Below, piece by piece: positions 6,663-12,574 of a stretch of DNA of 12,574 nucleotides. Location of the stretch: the NCBI GenBank assembly GCA_002392275.1, contig DGGQ01000188.1:1-12574 (forward strand). Reading direction: 5' to 3'. Both the position numbers and the translations under genes were made by a program. The notes under the pieces are model-generated. The model searched no databases, was not told the origin of the DNA, and was given only the letters and a program-made list of their open reading frames with translations. Within the stretch, counting starts at the first letter, position 1. Each line of letters begins with the position of its first letter. Source of the stretch: Treponema sp. UBA3870. GTDB taxonomy: Bacteria > Spirochaetota > Spirochaetia > Treponematales > Treponemataceae.

Positions 6663-7790
6663 ATGAGTTATGAAGAACGAAGCTATAAAGAATACAAGGA
6701 ACAGATTCACGGCAAGTGGCAGAAAAAAATATTATTGACAGCCTGGCTTGTCGCTTTCCTTGTTTTGGGGATTGAGTTTTTTTGCTACTTTACCTTTTTG
6801 AAATTTGAGAACGGGGGACCCCTGAGCCCATATTATGTTTTGATTCGGATAATAATTCCGTCTCTTCTAAATTTTGGGGTCCTTTTTGCTGCGACATTTG
6901 TTAGAAGGTCACGGCGGTATTCGTCGATGGCAAAAACCATGTGGGCATCTTTCAGCATATTTATGATATGCTCGGTGCTTGCCATTTTTCACAACTATTT
7001 TCATATAATGCTCGTCGCTCCTGCTGTCTCTTTTTTTATATGCGCGGTCTTTGGAGAAACAAAAATTCTGAAGCGGCTTTTGGTTCTCACGGTTCCTGTT
7101 GTTCTTGTTTCCGCATTCACATTTTGGAATGACAAAAACAGTTCGGAGGAGTTTTACCGTGTTCTTACACTGATTTGTGATTTCACTTTCATTTCGTGCG
7201 CATACATTTTTTCAAGTGCGCTTATGAAGTCTCAGGCGGCGCAGCTTTCGTTTATCCACGAGACATACAGGCTACAGAAAGGTTTGATTGAGGAACTGAA
7301 GATTGAGCCTCTGACAAAACTTTACAACAGGGTCGCGCTTGACGAGACAATCAACAGGATTTTGAAAAAGACGGAGGAGATTCCGATAAACCCTTACCTT
7401 GTCATTATGGACATTGATTTTTTCAAAAAGGTGAATGACAAATACGGACACACTTCAGGTGACAAGGTGCTGGTCACGCTTTCGGAAATCATCAAAAAAA
7501 ATATGGGTTCAGGCCGCAGGGCATTCAGATTTGGCGGCGAGGAATTTGTTTTGATTTTTGAGGACAGTATGCCGTCACTTGTGGTTTATACTGTCCAGTC
7601 AATCCGAAGTGATTTTGAGGCGACAAGATTTGATTTTGCTCCAGACCTTTCTATTACACTGAGCGCGGGAATTTCTGCACTTTGTCCCGGGTTTGATTCA
7701 AATGCGTGGATTGACAGTGCGGACAAGTCGTTGTACTTTGCAAAAAACAATGGGCGCAACCAAGTAAAGATGTCGGAGATTTCTTATTGA
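6663..7790 (+). CDS. Membrane-bound diguanylate cyclase (GGDEF)
   Basis: The 375-residue protein should make cyclic di-GMP from two GTP at the inner membrane. Residues about 22-188 form roughly six hydrophobic segments, a sensor of unknown ligand; a short linker follows, then a GGDEF domain at about 213-370. The domain keeps DxD-type metal residues (MDIDFF, 249-254), the NDKYGHTSGD motif (258-267), and the active signature GGEEF (291-295), all consistent with an active cyclase. The inhibitory I-site RxxD before GGEEF is absent (GSGRR instead), so product inhibition through it is not expected. No EAL domain is present. The in-frame ATG at 6645 overlaps the -10 box and is rejected in favour of 6663. 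The next gene begins 2 bases after the stop, so the two are probably co-transcribed. Confidence 0.9.
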   Translation: MSYEERSYKEYKEQIHGKWQKKILLTAWLVAFLVLGIEFFCYFTFLKFENGGPLSPYYVLIRIIIPSLLNFGVLFAATFVRRSRRYSSMAKTMWASFSIFMICSVLAIFHNYFHIMLVAPAVSFFICAVFGETKILKRLLVLTVPVVLVSAFTFWNDKNSSEEFYRVLTLICDFTFISCAYIFSSALMKSQAAQLSFIHETYRLQKGLIEELKIEPLTKLYNRVALDETINRILKKTEEIPINPYLVIMDIDFFKKVNDKYGHTSGDKVLVTLSEIIKKNMGSGRRAFRFGGEEFVLIFEDSMPSLVVYTVQSIRSDFEATRFDFAPDLSITLSAGISALCPGFDSNAWIDSADKSLYFAKNNGRNQVKMSEISY

Positions 7791-7792
7791 TT

Positions 7793-8827
7793 ATGAAAGA
7801 CTATGTTAATTGGGGCATACTGGCTCCCGGTATCATTGCAAATTCAATGGCGACGGCAATGAAATCTGTTGGCGGGAAAATCCATCTCCATTCTGTCGGA
7901 AGCAGGGACGCTGGGCGGGCAAAAGATTTTGCTGAAAAATATGGCTTTGAAAAATACTATGGCTCCTATGAGGAGTTTTTATCGGACCCGGAGCTTGACG
8001 CGGTCTATGTTTCAAATCCACATGCCTTTCATTTTGATTCCGTCATGGCATCCCTTGAGCACGGAAAGCATGTCCTTTGCGAAAAGCCCGCCGGATGCAA
8101 TATCTCGCAGCTGAATCAGATGATTGAAAAGTCCCGCGAAAAAAAATTGTTTTTCATGGAGGCTATGTGGACCGCGTTCAACCCATGCATAAAAAAAATC
8201 AGGGAGCGCATATCGGAGGGAACGATTGGCGATCTGAAACACATCCAGTCGTATTTCTGCAACAGGGTTCCGTTCAATCCCGAAAGCAGGCTCTGGTCTC
8301 CCGACATGGCGGGCGGTGCGCTTCTGGATTTGGGAATCTACAATATTTATTTTTCGATGCTTGTAAACGGTTTTGCTCCAATTGTAAAGCACGGATCCAT
8401 TGTGAAAATGTACAACAATGTTGACGCGTGGGAAAATGTGACTCTCGTTTTCCAGAACAATGTCACGGCCACATTTGAGAGCGCGCTTGACATTCCGTCC
8501 GGGAGCGACACGCATGATGCAACCATCTACGGAACAAAGGGCTACATAAAGCTCCAGAATTTTTTTATGGCGCAGAATGCTACGGTCCATCTTTACACAG
8601 GGCAATGGGGAAACCAGAACAGGATTCACGAGGAAATTGTTTCGCCGTTCAGGGTCAACGGATACGAGTATGAACTTGAGGAAGCCACGGAATGTATTTT
8701 GGATGGCAAGACGGAAAGTTCCTTCCATACGCATGAAACGTCGGTGCTGCTGTGCGATATGATGGACACACTGAGGCGTGAATGGAAATTCAAATATCCG
8801 TTTGAAAAATCCATCGACATGGTGTAG
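7793..8827 (+). CDS. Gfo/Idh/MocA-family oxidoreductase
   Basis: This 344-residue protein is an NAD(P)-dependent oxidoreductase of the Gfo/Idh/MocA family, nearest in style to the dihydrodiol dehydrogenase/sugar dehydrogenase subgroup. The N-terminal Rossmann fold shows WGILAPGIIANS (7-18), SNPHAFH (75-81) and the family's CEKPAG (95-100). The C-terminal substrate domain shows MEAMWTAFNP and AGGALLDLGIYN. The first glycine of the usual GxGxxA dinucleotide motif is alanine here (A-P-G-I-I-A), a mild departure. The substrate is probably a sugar or a sugar derivative but cannot be fixed. An upstream TTG overlapping the previous stop is less likely than the ATG at 7793. GGAG about 13 bases upstream may help translation. 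It is the second gene of a probable operon. Confidence 0.9.
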   Translation: MKDYVNWGILAPGIIANSMATAMKSVGGKIHLHSVGSRDAGRAKDFAEKYGFEKYYGSYEEFLSDPELDAVYVSNPHAFHFDSVMASLEHGKHVLCEKPAGCNISQLNQMIEKSREKKLFFMEAMWTAFNPCIKKIRERISEGTIGDLKHIQSYFCNRVPFNPESRLWSPDMAGGALLDLGIYNIYFSMLVNGFAPIVKHGSIVKMYNNVDAWENVTLVFQNNVTATFESALDIPSGSDTHDATIYGTKGYIKLQNFFMAQNATVHLYTGQWGNQNRIHEEIVSPFRVNGYEYELEEATECILDGKTESSFHTHETSVLLCDMMDTLRREWKFKYPFEKSIDMV

Positions 8828-8864
8828 GATGTTGAGATAAAAAATCTTATTGATGGAGAAAAAA

Positions 8865-9320
8865 ATGGTTTCATATTTTGCTTGCCTTGCGGCTTTTATT
8901 GTATTTCTTACGCTGCTGATTTTTGGAATTGTGCATTTTGTGAACAAGCTGAGGGGAAAAAAGATTAAGCACAGGACTCTTGCGTGTGGATGGGCCGGAC
9001 TGATTTTGTTTGTGGTTTCGCTTGCGATTGGGCTTGCATGGATTTTTTCATACGACAGGATTTCAAACCCCATGTCTCTTCTGCTTTTGACGTTGATGCT
9101 GATTACGAATGTCGGTTCTGTAATCTGCGGATTTTTTGGAATCATCAGACCAAACAGGACAAAGCTTGGAAAGGTTCTCTGCATTCTGGTTTTTATTTTA
9201 GAGACAATTTTTGTCTGCTATGCGGTCTACTCTGTAAACAATTTTTATACAAATGTCCTTCCGCAAATGGAGTCCGCTCAGTCCAAAACCGTTATGCTGT
9301 CGCAAAGAATTCCACTGTAG
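8865..9320 (+). CDS. Four-helix membrane protein, function unknown
   Basis: The 151-residue product has four hydrophobic segments, around residues 3-26, 40-61, 66-92 and 100-122, separated by basic loops (NKLRGKKIKHR, RPNRTKLGK). No family was recognised. Two starts are possible: ATG at 8853 and ATG at 8865. The second has GGAG (8855-8858) six bases upstream and is preferred. It lies 37 bases after the oxidoreductase gene, so it is probably the third gene of that operon. Its last 14 codons plus stop overlap the 3' end of the convergent lipoprotein gene. Confidence 0.65.
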   Translation: MVSYFACLAAFIVFLTLLIFGIVHFVNKLRGKKIKHRTLACGWAGLILFVVSLAIGLAWIFSYDRISNPMSLLLLTLMLITNVGSVICGFFGIIRPNRTKLGKVLCILVFILETIFVCYAVYSVNNFYTNVLPQMESAQSKTVMLSQRIPL

Positions 9321-9853
9321 TCCCGCCCGTCGTTCAGTAGGTCCGAAAAATCTTTGAACGTTCCGACAATTTCAATAGTGCTTCCCTCCGCCGGAAAATC
9401 GTCCGGGTAGATTTTGTTTCCCGACATCTGGAAATCAATTCCGGCCTGGCAGCATGCGGTTGCGTCGTAGAGGATGCAGGAATAGAATCTTGTTTTGGTG
9501 TCAGGCTCCACGTCAGAAAAAAACTGTCCGCGCATTTTTATAACCTTTCCATAAAATCTTTCAGGCTCCACCGCCATGTCAAAATTCATTGCGCTCACAA
9601 TATTATAGTTCTGGCCGGAAAGATCGTAGTCAACTCCGTCCGCTACATTCTGTGTACCGGGGATTAAGTCCGTGGATTGTGTGATGCCGTTTCCAGAATC
9701 GGTCTGTGCAATTCCTTTGTCCGCGTCATTCTTTTTTTTGCATCCGAAAATGCAGAGCAGAATCAATATGCAGGATAAAAAATAAAAAAATCTTTTCATT
9801 GTACGCTTCCCCATATTGTTTTTCTTGTGCTTCCCATGTTCTGTCGAATCCAT
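9278..9853 (-). CDS. Lipoprotein encoded with the ZnuA-like protein
   Basis: The product (191 residues from 9853) has a lipoprotein signal with a lipobox-like IFGC. Cys38 would be lipidated, followed by KKK and a Ser/Thr/Asp-rich linker. The mature part, residues about 75-191, has a conserved-looking core: YNIVSAMNFDMAVEPERFYGK (in two parts), KMRGQF, YDATACCQAGIDF and GTFKDFSD, suggestive of a small beta-rich (OB-like) domain with a Cys-Cys pair. I recall similar unnamed proteins beside zinc transport genes in Firmicutes. The start at 9853 has GAGG 6 bases upstream, overlapping the end of the upstream gene (3 bases between). It gives an unusually long n-region, so Met19 (9799, after GGGGA) is an alternative. 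A role in zinc handling is inferred from context. Confidence 0.75.
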   Translation of the reverse strand: MDSTEHGKHKKNNMGKRTMKRFFYFLSCILILLCIFGCKKKNDADKGIAQTDSGNGITQSTDLIPGTQNVADGVDYDLSGQNYNIVSAMNFDMAVEPERFYGKVIKMRGQFFSDVEPDTKTRFYSCILYDATACCQAGIDFQMSGNKIYPDDFPAEGSTIEIVGTFKDFSDLLNDGRDYSGILCDSITVLD

Positions 9854-9856
9854 ATT

Positions 9857-10819
9857 TTACCTCAGCTTTTCCAAATTGTTTTTCATGGCGGAAATATATG
9901 TCTTGCCGTTTTTGATGTCGTCCGCATCTGTTGACTGAAGAGAGTCCAGCGCGATTATTTTCATGTTTTTGTTGGCTGTGTTTGCGATGACGGTTTTCGC
10001 AATCTTCTGGTCTGATTTTTCAAGAACAAAAATTTCCGGCGCGCCAAGTTCGTCAATTTTTTTTGCAAGGAACGCGACAGTCTTAAAGCTTGCCTCGCTT
10101 TCCGCTGAACAGCCAAGGAACGCTGCGTAGTATTTCAGATTGTAGTCCTCCGTGAAATATCTGAACGGAAAACGGTCGCAGAAAATCATTGTGCCGTTCG
10201 GAATATTTTTGCAGGCATCCTCAAATTCTTTGTCCAGATTTTCAAGCTGCGCTTTGTATTGCAAAAGGTTTGCCCTGAAAGTCTCTGAATGTTCCGGGAG
10301 CATCCTGCTTAGCTCGCTTTCAATTTTTTCGCAGAACAGCTCTGCGTTTTTCACGGAAAGCCACACATGCTCGTCGTACTCGATTTCATCTTCACCATCT
10401 CCACTTTCGTCCGTCTCCATTCCTTCGACAGTCTCTTCTTCCTTTGCCATGCTTCCGAGGCTTTCCATCAGATTGATTTCGACCATGTTTTTGTTTGTCA
10501 TGTTTTTGAGTGCGTCCTGAATCCATTTGTCGGATTCACCGCCGACGTAAATCAGAATGTCGCATCCGGAAATCTGGATTATGTCCTGGGTCGTGGGGGT
10601 AAAGCTGTGGAGGTCCACTCCGTTTTTCATAAGGAGTGAAATGTTTGTGTCCGCTGAATCACCGGCAATCTGTCTGGTCCAGTCGTATGCGGGAAAAACA
10701 GTTGCCACTATGTTTAATTTTTTTTCGGACGCGGGATTATTTTTTTTGCATGAGAAAATGCCTGCCAAAATCAGCACGGCCGCCAGCGCGGAAAGGGGCT
10801 TCGCAAATCTTTTTTCCAT
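9857..10819 (-). CDS. ZnuA/AdcA-like zinc-binding lipoprotein
   Basis: This 320-residue protein is a cluster A-1 substrate-binding lipoprotein of a metal ABC importer. It acts on the outside of the inner membrane. The signal ends in the lipobox IFSC (Cys24). The mature part starts LNIVATVFPAYDW and shows GVDLHSFTPTTQDI with ligand His71, an acidic loop (about 126-150) leading to DEHVWLS with ligand His151, CDRFPFRYFTEDY (214-226) and IFVLEKSDQK (263-272). The third usual His (HDAF motif) is replaced by the CD of CDRF, as I recall in a clostridial subgroup. The flexible loop is Asp/Glu-rich rather than His-rich. The start at 10819 has AGGAGG six bases upstream; an upstream in-frame start is unlikely. 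Zinc is inferred from the operator and family; manganese is possible. No permease or ATPase gene follows. Confidence 0.88.
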   Translation of the reverse strand: MEKRFAKPLSALAAVLILAGIFSCKKNNPASEKKLNIVATVFPAYDWTRQIAGDSADTNISLLMKNGVDLHSFTPTTQDIIQISGCDILIYVGGESDKWIQDALKNMTNKNMVEINLMESLGSMAKEEETVEGMETDESGDGEDEIEYDEHVWLSVKNAELFCEKIESELSRMLPEHSETFRANLLQYKAQLENLDKEFEDACKNIPNGTMIFCDRFPFRYFTEDYNLKYYAAFLGCSAESEASFKTVAFLAKKIDELGAPEIFVLEKSDQKIAKTVIANTANKNMKIIALDSLQSTDADDIKNGKTYISAMKNNLEKLR

Positions 10820-10862
10820 TTGGCTCCTCCTGTTTTTATGCAAGAATCTTTCACCCCAAATA

Positions 10863-10877
10863 TGAAAATGATTCTCA
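10863..10877. promoter_or_regulatory. Fur/Zur-type 7-1-7 operator
   Basis: TGAAAATGATTCTCA matches the Fur-family 7-1-7 pattern TGAnAATnATTnTCA at every fixed position. It sits across the expected transcription start of the ZnuA-like gene, so a metal-loaded repressor would block it. Zur is the best guess given the gene controlled; Fur or PerR cannot be excluded by sequence. Confidence 0.75.
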
Positions 10878-10905
10878 AATTATCTTAAATGATTTTTTTT
10901 GTCAA
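10877..10905 (-). promoter_or_regulatory. Promoter of the zinc lipoprotein operon
   Basis: On the minus strand, a perfect -35 TTGACA (10905-10900) is followed 17 bases later by TAATTT (10882-10877), or 15 bases later by the better hexamer GATAAT (10884-10879). Transcription would start near 10870, inside the operator, giving a leader of about 50 bases with AGGAGG. Confidence 0.6.
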
Positions 10906-11225
10906 TAGATAAGACTTGTCTGGCTCGGAAATCAAATTTTAACGGAGGCAAGTGGAAATGCAATCAAAAAACTGTCCCGCGGATGGTGCGCGTAAAGTAA
11001 ATGCCGCTACGCTACGTTTCGATTTTTGGCCTATGGATTTGTGGTTGGTAATATGATGTTTTGGCTCAATAAGTGGAGGCCGGACCATATCCTTTGGGAC
11101 AAAATGACTCAGAAAATTCTCCAAAAAAAATCACCTTGGTCAACTTTGATTCGTGCGGAGGGAGGGACCCTTGTTTTTCCGTTCGTGGGGACGTTTTGAT
11201 TGTAAAAATGCGGGGAAGAAAAAAT
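10906..11225. other. Intergenic region without recognised genes
   Basis: No convincing gene was found between the zinc promoter and the hsp20 promoter. Open frames on both strands are short, low-complexity and without Shine-Dalgarno sites. The stretch has a small direct repeat GCTACGCTACG (about 11006-11016) and a loose inverted pair GCGTA (10990-10994)/TACGC (11008-11012). It could hold activator sites for the sigma-54-type promoter next to it, but no site was identified. Confidence 0.4.
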
Positions 11226-11241
11226 TGGCACGGTTTATGCT
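11225..11241 (+). promoter_or_regulatory. Sigma-54-type promoter before hsp20
   Basis: TTGGCACG-GTTT-ATGCT matches the -24/-12 consensus TTGGCACG-N4-TTGC(A/T) at all but one position. The essential GG (11227-11228) and GC (11239-11240) are exactly 10 bases apart. Transcription would start near 11252, about 75 bases before the hsp20 start. No good sigma-70 -35/-10 pair with proper spacing was seen here: TTGGCA and TATGAT are only 12 bases apart. Confidence 0.6.
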
Positions 11242-11271
11242 GTATGATTTTGTGAGGACCGGGAGGAACAA

Positions 11272-11296
11272 AAGACTTGGACTTCCCAAGGGTCTT
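11272..11296 (+). other. Hairpin in hsp20 leader
   Basis: AAGAC (11272-11276) and TTGG (11277-11280) pair with CCAA (11286-11289) and GTCTT (11292-11296), with a 5-base loop and a GG bulge. It lies about 30 bases before the start codon and does not cover the Shine-Dalgarno sequence. It could stabilise the mRNA or be part of a larger heat-sensitive fold. Confidence 0.4.
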
Positions 11297-11326
11297 CAAA
11301 ATCGACAAAAATATTGGAGGCATTTT

Positions 11327-11767
11327 ATGAACGATTTAACACTTTTTAACGATTTGTTCGACGGCTTTGGAGACGATTTCGCATTTCCGACGCTTGCCCT
11401 GAATAAGGCTCTTCCAAATCCAAAAGTAGACGTTAAGGAAGACAAAGATGCTTACACACTCGAAATGGATTTGCCTGGCAAAACTGAAAAGGATATCGAC
11501 ATTGAATTGAAGGACAATGTTCTGACAATTTCTTCCGAATCAAAATCTGTAAAGGATGAAAAAAAGGAAGAGAAAAAGGAGGCGCGCGACGGAACAAAAT
11601 GGCTCATCAAGGAGAGGTCGTACTCAAAATTCAGCAGGAGCTTTACCCTTCCAAACGATGTTGACTGTGAAAAACTTGCGGCATCCGTGAAAGACGGTGT
11701 GCTTGTCGTGACCATGCCAAGACATGAGACTGCGCAGGCAAAACGCATAACGGTCAAGACCGCTTGA
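11327..11767 (+). CDS. Small heat-shock protein Hsp20
   Basis: This 146-residue cytoplasmic chaperone holds unfolding proteins without using ATP. The alpha-crystallin domain spans about 31-132: it opens with NPKVDVKEDKDAYTLEMDLPG, keeps LTISSE and a charged loop rich in Lys and Glu (72-88), then FSRSFTLPNDVD, and ends with the conserved GVLVVTMPR (124-132). A short tail with ITVKT (141-145) supplies an I-x-V anchor-like motif (Ile141, Val143) as used in oligomer assembly. The frame is open well upstream, but the start at 11327 has TTGGAGG with six bases of spacing and begins the expected N-terminal sequence. It stands alone, with its own promoter and terminator, and ends in tandem stops TGA-TAA. 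No CIRCE (HrcA) element was seen upstream. Confidence 0.93.
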   Translation: MNDLTLFNDLFDGFGDDFAFPTLALNKALPNPKVDVKEDKDAYTLEMDLPGKTEKDIDIELKDNVLTISSESKSVKDEKKEEKKEARDGTKWLIKERSYSKFSRSFTLPNDVDCEKLAASVKDGVLVVTMPRHETAQAKRITVKTA

Positions 11768-11785
11768 TAAGTTTTTGAATCAACG

Positions 11786-11820
11786 AAGGACGGTGGATTT
11801 TATCTGCCGTCTTTTTTTTT
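11786..11820 (+). terminator. Intrinsic terminator after hsp20
   Basis: GACGG (11789-11793) pairs with CCGTC (11807-11811), extended inward through two G-T wobbles and GAT/ATC, followed by nine T residues. Confidence 0.88.
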
Positions 11821-11834
11821 CGTGCCATCTAGGT

Positions 11835-11863
11835 TTGACAATTAGTGTAAATGGAGTTACTAT
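11835..11863 (+). promoter_or_regulatory. Promoter of phenylacetate-CoA ligase gene
   Basis: A perfect -35 TTGACA (11835-11840), 17 bases, and TACTAT (11858-11863). Transcription would start near 11870, leaving a leader of about 45 bases that contains GAGGA. Confidence 0.7.
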
Positions 11864-11915
11864 ATAAAGAAACAAGACTACATCAACATTGTGTGCGAAT
11901 TTATTGAGGAAAAAT

Positions 11916-12574
11916 ATGCAGATGACAGAAAAACAGTTGGAACAGATCCGGGCGCAGATTAAGCGTGTTAAGGAATTCGGAAATCCATTTTACACAAACA
12001 GATTCAAGGATGTTGACCCCGACGACATCAAGACGCAGGAAGATTTTGAGAGGCTTGTTCCGTTCTGCACAAAGCAGGATTTGAGGGACGCCTATCCGCT
12101 TGGACTTGCGACTGTCCCCGAGGAAGAGATTGTGAGAATCCATTCGTCCAGCGGAACGACCGGTGCGCCTGTGATAATTCCATACACACAGAAGGATGTT
12201 GACGACTGGTCACTTATGTTCGCTCGCTGCTACGAGATGGCGGGAATAACAAACAGGGACAGAATCCAGATTACCCCGGGCTACGGACTTTGGACTGCGG
12301 GAATAGGTTTCCAGGCTGGATGCGAGAGACTTGGTGCGATGGCAATTCCGAAGGGTCCGGGAAACACGGAAAAGCAGCTCCAGATGATGCAGGACCTTGG
12401 GGCGACCGTGATTTGCGCGACATCATCCTACGCACTTCTTCTTGCGGAGCAGGTTGAGGCAAGAGGCATTGGAAAAAATATCAAACTTAAAAAAGGTGTG
12501 ATTGGCTCGGAGCGCTGGGGAGAGAAAATGCGTTCAAGGATTCAGAAAATTCTTGGAATCGAGCTTTACGACAT
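11916..12574 (+). CDS. paaK: Phenylacetate-CoA ligase, 3' end outside window
   Basis: The first 219 codons of an acyl-CoA ligase of the PaaK type, which activates phenylacetate (or a related aryl acid) with ATP and CoA. The reading frame is open to the window edge; the family is usually about 430 residues, so roughly half is present. Seen: PFYTNRF, a PFCTKQDLRDAYPLGL block typical of PaaK, the AMP-binding loop HSSSGTTGAPV (76-86), TPGYGLWTAGIGFQ and GSERWGEKMR. The start has GAGGA (11906-11910) five bases upstream and a strong promoter before it. In anaerobes such ligases often sit beside indolepyruvate ferredoxin oxidoreductase genes, which would lie outside this window. Its exact substrate is inferred from family only. 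Confidence 0.93.
   Translation, partial: MQMTEKQLEQIRAQIKRVKEFGNPFYTNRFKDVDPDDIKTQEDFERLVPFCTKQDLRDAYPLGLATVPEEEIVRIHSSSGTTGAPVIIPYTQKDVDDWSLMFARCYEMAGITNRDRIQITPGYGLWTAGIGFQAGCERLGAMAIPKGPGNTEKQLQMMQDLGATVICATSSYALLLAEQVEARGIGKNIKLKKGVIGSERWGEKMRSRIQKILGIELYD

Noticed and set aside
8012..9184. A 390-codon open frame on the minus strand
   Set aside because: It lies opposite the Gfo/Idh/MocA oxidoreductase, which has clear family motifs on the plus strand. The minus translation has no recognisable domain and crosses a gene boundary, so it is an antisense shadow.
10906..11225. A small RNA gene or tRNA between the zinc operon and hsp20
   Set aside because: No cloverleaf, conserved RNA motif or terminator hairpin was found in this stretch.
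11225..11248. Sigma-70 promoter TTGGCA...TATGAT before hsp20
   Set aside because: The spacer is 12 bases, too short for sigma-70; the same bases fit the sigma-54 pattern much better.
11153..11326. N-terminal extension of Hsp20
   Set aside because: The frame is open upstream, but this part contains the promoter and leader hairpin, and the ATG at 11327 has an excellent Shine-Dalgarno sequence and begins the normal Hsp20 length.
1..12574. CRISPR array, IS element, prophage or attachment site
   Set aside because: No regularly spaced repeats, transposase or integrase motifs, or flanking duplications were seen on either strand.

Overview
The window looks like a stretch of chromosome from a host-associated Treponema-like spirochaete. 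This is an inference from the gene families (an outer-membrane DUF3943 protein next to clostridial-type metabolic genes), the AT-leaning base composition with many A-runs in lysine codons, and the promoter style. No rRNA, tRNA, IS element, phage gene or CRISPR array was seen. The layout is mostly single genes or very short operons on alternating strands, packed tightly.

Left part (1-3426): a possible 3' end of a gene, then a fused GNAT acetyltransferase-nitroreductase (166-1173). Next comes a roughly 320-base stretch carrying a palindromic dispersed-type repeat, then a DUF3943 outer-membrane protein (1491-2900). That gene is tail-to-tail, with one base between, with a minus-strand CxxCxxCC cysteine-cluster protein (2902-3378).

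Middle part (3427-6586): metY, an O-acetylhomoserine sulfhydrylase, has a palindrome over its -35 box and ends at a strong terminator. It is followed by a divergent fold-type III PLP decarboxylase homologue and a convergent small membrane protein.

Right-middle part (6587-9320): a divergent promoter pair, then a likely three-gene operon of a membrane GGDEF diguanylate cyclase, a Gfo/Idh/MocA oxidoreductase and a four-helix membrane protein. The last gene overlaps the convergent zinc operon by 43 bases.

Zinc region (9278-10905): a ZnuA-like metal-binding lipoprotein and a second, unrecognised lipoprotein, under a promoter carrying a 7-1-7 Fur/Zur-type operator. No permease or ATPase gene follows. 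Right end: a ~500-base intergenic region, an Hsp20 gene preceded by a good sigma-54 promoter match and a leader hairpin, a terminator, and the start of a phenylacetate-CoA ligase gene cut off by the window edge.

Most notable: (i) five genes have a recognisable -10 box ending only 6-9 bases before the start codon and no Shine-Dalgarno sequence, suggesting leaderless mRNAs, while other genes here have strong Shine-Dalgarno sites; (ii) the sigma-54-type element before hsp20; (iii) the acetyltransferase-nitroreductase fusion; (iv) the decarboxylase homologue that has lost several family-defining residues; (v) the Zur-boxed lipoprotein pair without its transporter core. No wholly new multi-gene defence or mobile system was found.
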